A stretch of 47,218 bases of DNA from an uncultured Candidatus Saccharibacteria bacterium (GTDB taxonomy: Bacteria > Patescibacteriota > Saccharimonadia > Saccharimonadales > Saccharimonadaceae), in the NCBI GenBank assembly GCA_937858705.1, contig CALLZM010000025.1, forward strand, positions 1 to 47,218. The letters run 5' to 3'. Of the stretch, positions 41,401-47,218 are shown piece after piece. The translations under genes and the position numbers were made by a program. The first letter of the stretch is position 1, and every line of letters begins with the position of its first letter. The notes beneath the pieces are model-generated. The model did not search any database. It was not told where the DNA came from and saw only the letters and a list, made by a program, of their open reading frames with translations.

Positions 41401-43080
41401 ATGACAATTGAAACTTTTAAAAAAAATATCACCCCGGAAATAATACAGCCCAAAGTGCAAGTCGGGCTAGGCGAAGCATCGCCAACTGAAGTGTTAGCAG
41501 ATGATGCCGCGGAGCATACGAAAATTTTTACAGAAGCGACAACTTGTATTGACAACAGTATAGTGGCAGGAGAGGCTCAATCTGGTGCCGACATGTATCG
41601 GGAGCTGAACGATCAGATGCACGACACTATGGACTATATAGCAAATAGTAAAACTATGTCACACAAAGATACGGCAAGAGCACTAAATGATATATGGGCA
41701 TTTTGTCTCAGTGGAGTGAAAGCTCGCAATGTTGTTATCGGCTCTCCCGAGTCTGACTCACTAGCGGACGATGCAGTTGCAGAGATGATGTATTGTTTGC
41801 CGGATATGTCTGCCGAACGCATGAAAGCGCTCCTTGGCCTACCCGAAGCAGAGCGGGGCAAGCTGGACGATATAGTGATGGCGGCGATCGGGATATTTCA
41901 TAGAGAGGCCGACAAAGCCAGTGATATGCATGGGCGGCTATACTTTTTGCGGCAGGCAGCAAACATGCAGGGATATGCAAGACTCACGGAAAAACGATGG
42001 GCAATTGCTAGAGGAGAAATAGCGGACGATGGGCTTAAGAAGTCCGATGTGATACTGGATGAATGGGGCGATACTCCGCTGATGGATACGCAAAAAATAT
42101 GGACAGTGCTGGAAGATATTGGCGTGCCATCGCCAGAGGAAGCAATAACTGCTATGTATGAACGGTTAAAAAATCCGGCTGAGGGTAGTGGCGATTCTCC
42201 GGATTGTCTCGATGCAAAGAAAACCAAAGCCTGGTTGATGGGCTTGGCGAGTAAAATGATGCATATTGGCCCTGAAAATGCCAAATTGTTGAGAGAAAAG
42301 TGCGGCTTTGTGAACTTTGCTGATATGCCGAACGAACTATTGGATAGAATGGTGCGGTTTGCCAAGGGCGATGAAGCATTGATGGAATATTTGCATAGTA
42401 AAGAGGTGGCGGTGGTCATAAAAGATGCGAGCAATGACTATAACGGTGCTTTTAGGAACATTTATGACAAGTATGAGACGACAGATGGCGCTACTTTGGT
42501 GTTTGAAGTTCCTGCAGTGCACGATACCCTGCCAGCTCATCGACAAGTAGCAAATACTATTTTTGATATGTACTATTTGCTAAGACAATACGATATAGAT
42601 CCTTCGTTGCTAGTGGTGGCTGGTCATGGGCAAGTGGGATCGATTGATATGGGTGGTGCTGAAATTGGTACAGGGGGGGGGCTTCCGCTGAGAGAGTCTG
42701 GGCTGTTGCCGATTATGCAGCACATGAAGCCGGATAGAGATGGTAACTGTAGCATTGTGTTTGATTCATGTTCTCAAGATGCTCCAGGCGATGGCGGTGA
42801 GGATGATACGACACTTACACAAACAGCTATTGATATACAGAATACTTTGGAAGAAGCCGGAGCATCTCCTCTAGGGACTTATCAAGTGTATGGAGTGAAT
42901 ATGCCGTATCAGTCACGCTTGTTTGAGGGTGGTGTTATGGTGGCCATGGCATCCGATGATAGCGTGAGGGTTGGGAGAGTGATTGTAACGAGATCGGGTA
43001 AGATATTGCGTCACTTAAGGGATGAAAATGATAGAGATACAATATTGCTACCGATGCTGTTGAGAAATGGGCGAGAATAG
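41401..43080 (+). CDS. Predicted clan CD (caspase-like) cysteine peptidase with a G9 tract
   Basis: A 559-residue protein. A long helical N-terminal region (about residues 1-340) precedes a domain where a hydrophobic strand ends in His-Gly (LLVVAGHGQ, His409) and the next hydrophobic strand ends in Asp-Ser-Cys (SIVFDSCSQ, Cys457). That is the block order of clan CD peptidases (caspases, gingipains, clostripain, CHAT). Nine G (42673-42681, Gly425-427) lie between the two catalytic residues: loss or gain of one G gives a stop before Cys457. In the present frame the gene is on. No signal peptide is seen. It has its own promoter inside the end of the PRTase-like gene. The fold is inferred by motif only. 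Confidence 0.62.
   Translation: MTIETFKKNITPEIIQPKVQVGLGEASPTEVLADDAAEHTKIFTEATTCIDNSIVAGEAQSGADMYRELNDQMHDTMDYIANSKTMSHKDTARALNDIWAFCLSGVKARNVVIGSPESDSLADDAVAEMMYCLPDMSAERMKALLGLPEAERGKLDDIVMAAIGIFHREADKASDMHGRLYFLRQAANMQGYARLTEKRWAIARGEIADDGLKKSDVILDEWGDTPLMDTQKIWTVLEDIGVPSPEEAITAMYERLKNPAEGSGDSPDCLDAKKTKAWLMGLASKMMHIGPENAKLLREKCGFVNFADMPNELLDRMVRFAKGDEALMEYLHSKEVAVVIKDASNDYNGAFRNIYDKYETTDGATLVFEVPAVHDTLPAHRQVANTIFDMYYLLRQYDIDPSLLVVAGHGQVGSIDMGGAEIGTGGGLPLRESGLLPIMQHMKPDRDGNCSIVFDSCSQDAPGDGGEDDTTLTQTAIDIQNTLEEAGASPLGTYQVYGVNMPYQSRLFEGGVMVAMASDDSVRVGRVIVTRSGKILRHLRDENDRDTILLPMLLRNGRE
42673..42681 (+). repeat. G9 homopolymer between the predicted His and Cys of the peptidase
   Basis: Nine G, codons 425-427. 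With eight G the frame ends at TGA three codons later; with ten it ends at TAG about 20 codons later. Confidence 0.9.
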
Positions 43081-43114
43081 CTCGTCCTGGCTTGCTATCT
43101 CGGGTGTAATTTGT

Positions 43115-43193
43115 TATACTACCTCTTGTAATAATTTTAATGACACAATCTACGCTACTCCAATAGGCGTAGGTGAGGAAAAAGGAGAATAGC
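43115..43193 (+). promoter_or_regulatory. rpsB promoter and leader with a hairpin
   Basis: Extended -10 TGT-TATACT at 43115-43120. The leader holds a 6-bp stem CTACGC (43150-43155) / GCGTAG (43167-43172), then AAAAAGGAG. It may be an autoregulatory ribosomal-protein leader. Confidence 0.5.
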
Positions 43194-43919
43194 ATGTCTG
43201 TAACAGTAGACATTAAGGCTTTGTATGAAGCTGGTGTTCATTTTGGACACAAAACGAGCCGTTGGCACCCGAAGATGGCGCCCTATATTCACAGTAAGCG
43301 GCAAGAGAGCCACATTATCAACCTCGAAAAGACGGTTGAGGCACTGAATGTGGCATTGCCAGAGCTGACGAAAATTGCGGCAAGTGGTAAAAAGATATTA
43401 TTTGTTGGTACGAAAAAGCAAGCCAAAGAGTTGGTGCGCGAAGCGGCCGAAAAGGTGAACCAGCCGTTCGTCACCGAGCGATGGATTGGCGGTATGCTGA
43501 CAAATGTCGAGACGGTCACTAAGCAAATTCGCAAACTGCGCGACCTCGAAAAACGAATGGCCAGTGGTGACCTGGAAAAACGCTACAATAAGCTAGAGGT
43601 ACAGCGTTTCCAAGAAGAAATCGATGCGCTGAACCTAAAATATGGTGGTATCAAGGAGCTAAATGGCAAGCCAGGCGCGGTTGTTGTGACCGATATCTTG
43701 GCTGATGTAAATGCCGTAAAAGAAGCTCAGACGCTTGGCGTGCCAGTATTTGCGCTCGTAGATACCAATGCCAACCCAACAGGTATCGACTTTGTTATTC
43801 CAGCAAATGACGATGCTAAAAAAGGCCTCGAGCTATTGGTTGATTATTTTGCGCAGGCAGTAGCAGAAGGAGCTGGCGCGGTCAAAGCAACAGATAAACC
43901 TGTAAAAAAGGAGCAATAA
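43194..43919 (+). CDS. rpsB: Small ribosomal subunit protein uS2
   Basis: A 241-residue 30S protein: LYEAGVHFGHKTSRWHPKM at the N-terminus, ILFVGTKKQAKELV, RWIGGMLTN and GVPVFALVDTNANP are all uS2 signatures. The frame opens at 43173, but the strong AAAAAGGAGAA site places the start at ATG 43194. tsf follows one base after the stop, the universal rpsB-tsf pair. Confidence 0.95.
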   Translation: MSVTVDIKALYEAGVHFGHKTSRWHPKMAPYIHSKRQESHIINLEKTVEALNVALPELTKIAASGKKILFVGTKKQAKELVREAAEKVNQPFVTERWIGGMLTNVETVTKQIRKLRDLEKRMASGDLEKRYNKLEVQRFQEEIDALNLKYGGIKELNGKPGAVVVTDILADVNAVKEAQTLGVPVFALVDTNANPTGIDFVIPANDDAKKGLELLVDYFAQAVAEGAGAVKATDKPVKKEQ

Positions 43920-43920
43920 A

Positions 43921-44517
43921 GTGGGCGTAACTATTGATGACATTAAGAAATTAAAAGAACTCACTGGTGTTGGTTTGACTGATGCCAAGCATGCGCTTGT
44001 TGAAGCTGAGGGCGATTTCGATAAGGCGCTCGAAGCTATGCGAAAGAAGGGCCTAACCAAGGCTGAAAAGAAGGGCGATCGTGAGGCTCGTGCAGGGGTA
44101 ATTGATAGCTATGTGCATGATGGTCGCATTGGTGTGGTGGTAGAGGTAAACTGCGAGACTGATTTTGTGGCGCGGCTTGATGATTTCAAGCGCTTGGCAC
44201 ACGAAGTAGCTATGCAAATTGCTGCTATGAGCCCAGCGTTTGTATCGGAAGAAGATATTCCAGCCGAAGAAGTAGAACGGGTGAAGCAAGAGCTTCTCGC
44301 CAGTGAAGATTTAGCGAAAAAACCTGCTGAGATGCGTGAAAAAATTGTTGAAGGTCAGGTAAAGAAGCACTTTGCCGACAAGGTGTTATTGAGCCAAGCG
44401 TTCATCTTGGACGATAGTAAAACGGTTGAAGGCCATGTGAAAGAAGCCATCGCGAAGGCTGGTGAGAATATTGTTATTCGCCAGTTTAAACGAATTGAGC
44501 TTGGTGTTACTGAATAA
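43921..44517 (+). CDS. tsf: Elongation factor Ts
   Basis: A 198-residue nucleotide exchange factor for EF-Tu. IKKLKELTGVGLTDAKHAL (UBA-like N-terminal domain) and VVEVNCETDFVARLDDF are its signatures. At 198 residues it is near the short end of the family. The start is GTG at 43921, 1 base after rpsB, with AAAAAGGAG inside the rpsB end. A strong terminator follows. Confidence 0.95.
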   Translation: MGVTIDDIKKLKELTGVGLTDAKHALVEAEGDFDKALEAMRKKGLTKAEKKGDREARAGVIDSYVHDGRIGVVVEVNCETDFVARLDDFKRLAHEVAMQIAAMSPAFVSEEDIPAEEVERVKQELLASEDLAKKPAEMREKIVEGQVKKHFADKVLLSQAFILDDSKTVEGHVKEAIAKAGENIVIRQFKRIELGVTE

Positions 44518-44536
44518 ATAATGTATTCAAACACTA

Positions 44537-44570
44537 AAATAACCCCTTTATGAAAGAGGGGTTATTTTTT
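44537..44570 (+). terminator. Rho-independent terminator of rpsB-tsf
   Basis: Stem AAATAACCCC (44537-44546) / GGGGTTATTT (44558-44567), with further pairing inside and a T run. It touches the end of the convergent M15 gene. Confidence 0.9.
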
Positions 44571-45270
44571 ATCGAGGAGAGCTACTGCTGAATCGCCAAT
44601 GCCATGGTTCAAAGTCGATTCCCTGTGGGTTGCCTTCCGGAAATGATAGGGAGAAGCCAAACTTTGCGGCATGTTTACCGAGCCATGGGTATAGGTGACT
44701 CATCTCAAAATCGTTATCATCGCCGTAGATATCGGGGCGCATAAAATCGACTGCGAGGTTAACGCAGTCGCCGTGCTCACTTCGGTTGGGAGGAGCAACT
44801 CTTTTGACAGTTTCAGACAAGTTTCCACTATTTTTGAGAAGGAGTCTCAAAAAGGTAATTGCCTGGTAAGTCGGCGAGCGAAAGCCGGACTGAACTAGTA
44901 AAGGCGTACCGCCTTCGCTTAGGAGTGCACTATTCATTTCATGGAGATTATTGGCTAGTTCGAGCGGGACATACTGAGTTCCCAATATCTTGGGCTGACC
45001 GTCGTGAGTATAGCGTTGTCCCTCGAGAGCTACAAGCCTTTTGGCGGTGTCATTGTTGAAAACACTGGGTACCATGGGGTGGCTAACGCCATATTCTGCT
45101 GAGTCAATACGGTAGGTAAGTTCAATCAGCTTTGCAGCATTTTCGCTGAGACTTCGTATGGTCTCAGGTGTGGCGAGGCGTAAATCTGGATGATCGCCTT
45201 GTAGCTCATAGAATTCATGGGTCGCTTCAGCTAGCCTACTTGTATCAATCCAATTATTTTTCGTCAACAT
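44569..45270 (-). CDS. Peptidase M15 (VanY/LdcB-type) domain protein
   Basis: A 233-residue protein. QSGFRSPTYQ at about residues 139-148, RSEHGDCVNLAVDF at about 172-185 and FEPWHWRF near the end match the SGFRS, SxHxxGxAxD and ExWH zinc-site blocks of D,D/L,D-carboxypeptidases that trim peptidoglycan stems. The SxH block is two residues longer than usual. No signal peptide or membrane helix is visible, odd for a wall enzyme. The minus-strand promoter TTGACT-17-TACAAT ends 8 bases before the ATG. Confidence 0.75.
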   Translation of the reverse strand: MLTKNNWIDTSRLAEATHEFYELQGDHPDLRLATPETIRSLSENAAKLIELTYRIDSAEYGVSHPMVPSVFNNDTAKRLVALEGQRYTHDGQPKILGTQYVPLELANNLHEMNSALLSEGGTPLLVQSGFRSPTYQAITFLRLLLKNSGNLSETVKRVAPPNRSEHGDCVNLAVDFMRPDIYGDDNDFEMSHLYPWLGKHAAKFGFSLSFPEGNPQGIDFEPWHWRFSSSSPR

Positions 45271-45278
45271 TATCCTTC

Positions 45279-45307
45279 ATTGTAACATAAAGTATATACT
45301 TAGTCAA
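45279..45307 (-). promoter_or_regulatory. Promoter of the M15 peptidase gene
   Basis: Minus strand: TTGACT (45302-45307), 17-base spacer, TACAAT (45279-45284) with extended TGT; ATG 8 bases later. Confidence 0.75.
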
Positions 45308-45357
45308 TTTGAAAAAAGCAGAGGCTGGATGATATAGGGCAATCGATGGCGAATTAG

Positions 45358-46650
<1,293 letters not shown>

Positions 46651-46698
46651 ATCTAGCTCATTTTTTAGAGGATAAAGTCTCCGCCTTTTCGATCATTA

Positions 46699-46780
46699 TG
46701 AACATAAGAGTGCGTTACACGCCTAACGCCGCCCTACGGGGTCTTATAGGGTTGCACTACGCTTGACCCTCTTATGTTCA
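46699..46780. repeat. Long inverted repeat in the eno-rpmE gap
   Basis: TGAACATAAGAG (46699-46710) pairs perfectly with CTCTTATGTTCA (46769-46780) across 58 bases that include CCCTA/TAGGG. No gene is seen. It could be a structured RNA, a small mobile repeat or part of the eno 3' region. Confidence 0.6.
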
Positions 46781-46832
46781 CAATATCGAGCGGCGGGATT
46801 CCCATTCCGGAGGTTTGTATATTATCTAAAAT

Positions 46833-46871
46833 AAAAAACCCGCCCGATTCGAGAGAAAAGGGCGGTTTTTT
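46833..46871. terminator. Bidirectional terminator between eno and rpmE
   Basis: AAAAAACCCGCCC (46833-46845) pairs with GGGCGGTTTTTT (46860-46871) with one bulged C; A and T runs on each side suit both convergent genes. Confidence 0.85.
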
Positions 46872-46889
46872 CGTTGCAATAGACTACAA

Positions 46890-47216
46890 TTAGTCTTTTT
46901 TCGCTGTTTTAGCAGCTTTGCGAGCGTTGGCTTTCTTGGCTTTGTTTGCCAGTTCTGCTTTGCGTGCTTCGGCGGCTGCGAATTTTGCCTTAAAGCGGTC
47001 GACACGACCTTCGGTGTCGATAATCTTCTCTTCACCAGTAAAGAACGGGTGAGAGGCACTTGATATATGGATTTTTACGAGTGGGTAGGTGTTGCCATCT
47101 TCCCATTTAATCGTATCATCCGTCTGCGCTGTGCTCTGGGTGAGGAACGCAAAGCCCGCTGTATCGTCGCTAAATACGACCGGGCGATAGTTTTGTGGGT
47201 GAATACTGCTTTTCAT
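46890..47216 (-). CDS. rpmE2: Large ribosomal subunit protein bL31, type B
   Basis: A 108-residue 50S protein. [21 protein letters not shown] and [24 protein letters not shown] are typical of bL31; the zinc-binding cysteines of type A are absent, so it is the zinc-free type B form. A basic Ala/Lys-rich tail of about 30 residues extends it past the usual length. The start ATG is at 47214-47216, at the window edge; its promoter is outside. Confidence 0.92.
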   Translation of the reverse strand: MKSSIHPQNYRPVVFSDDTAGFAFLTQSTAQTDDTIKWEDGNTYPLVKIHISSASHPFFTGEEKIIDTEGRVDRFKAKFAAAEARKAELANKAKKANARKAAKTAKKD

Positions 47217-47218
47217 AC

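Overview
The window looks like a chromosome segment of a Patescibacteria/CPR bacterium, most likely Candidatus Saccharibacteria (TM7). This is inferred from gene content, small genes, a eukaryote-like IleRS, many short unknown proteins and abundant surface proteins; no 16S rRNA is present to prove it. TGA serves as a normal stop (for example parB and the reverse transcriptase), so this is not a lineage that recodes TGA. The promoters are very regular: TTGAC(A/T)-17-TATAAT-like, or extended TGn-TATAAT/TACAAT. In at least 14 genes the -10 box ends only 6-8 bases before the start codon, so many mRNAs are probably leaderless.

Layout. 1-8150: housekeeping (recJ end, rpsU, yqeY, adk, map, ftsA, ftsZ, a cysteine-free NrdR-like protein, VKOR, tRNA-Gly). 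8191-10808: an ABC exporter and an epimerase. 10826-16021: a diversity-generating retroelement (DGR). Its parts in order are a DUF4143-type ATPase, a membrane-anchored variable target protein with its variable repeat (VR), a second DUF4143-type ATPase, avd, the template repeat (TR) and the reverse transcriptase. TR and VR are 125 bases each and differ at 7 positions, all of them A in the TR. 16091-21120: a large fibronectin-type-III surface protein translationally coupled to a MacB-like ABC transporter. 21181-23256: a YggT protein and a second C-type-lectin-like surface protein, whose 3' end has the codon signature of another DGR variable region and whose promoter carries a G10 tract. 23350-27098: a T-box (isoleucine) leader and the ileS operon. 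27111-39430: a metal P-type ATPase, galU, rplU, parAB, a lipoprotein with a G10 tract, lepB, an LCP protein, htrA, prmC and prfA. 39460-43080: a RelE-type toxin-antitoxin pair, a large palindrome, and two adjacent genes each holding a G9 tract (a phosphoribosyltransferase-like protein and a predicted clan CD, caspase-like cysteine peptidase). 43194-47216: rpsB, tsf, an M15 peptidase, eno and rpmE.

How it fits together. The accessory genes look like a variable cell surface. One anchored lectin-like protein is diversified by retro-mutagenesis and a second is probably a target in trans. Four G tracts of 9-10 bases can switch a promoter, a lipoprotein, a predicted peptidase and its upstream partner. 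For an epibiont that must bind and keep a host, targeted diversification plus phase variation is a plausible pairing. The most original points are the palindrome-controlled ATPase gene that seems to drive avd-TR-RT as one operon, and the phase-variable PRTase-like/clan CD peptidase gene pair.
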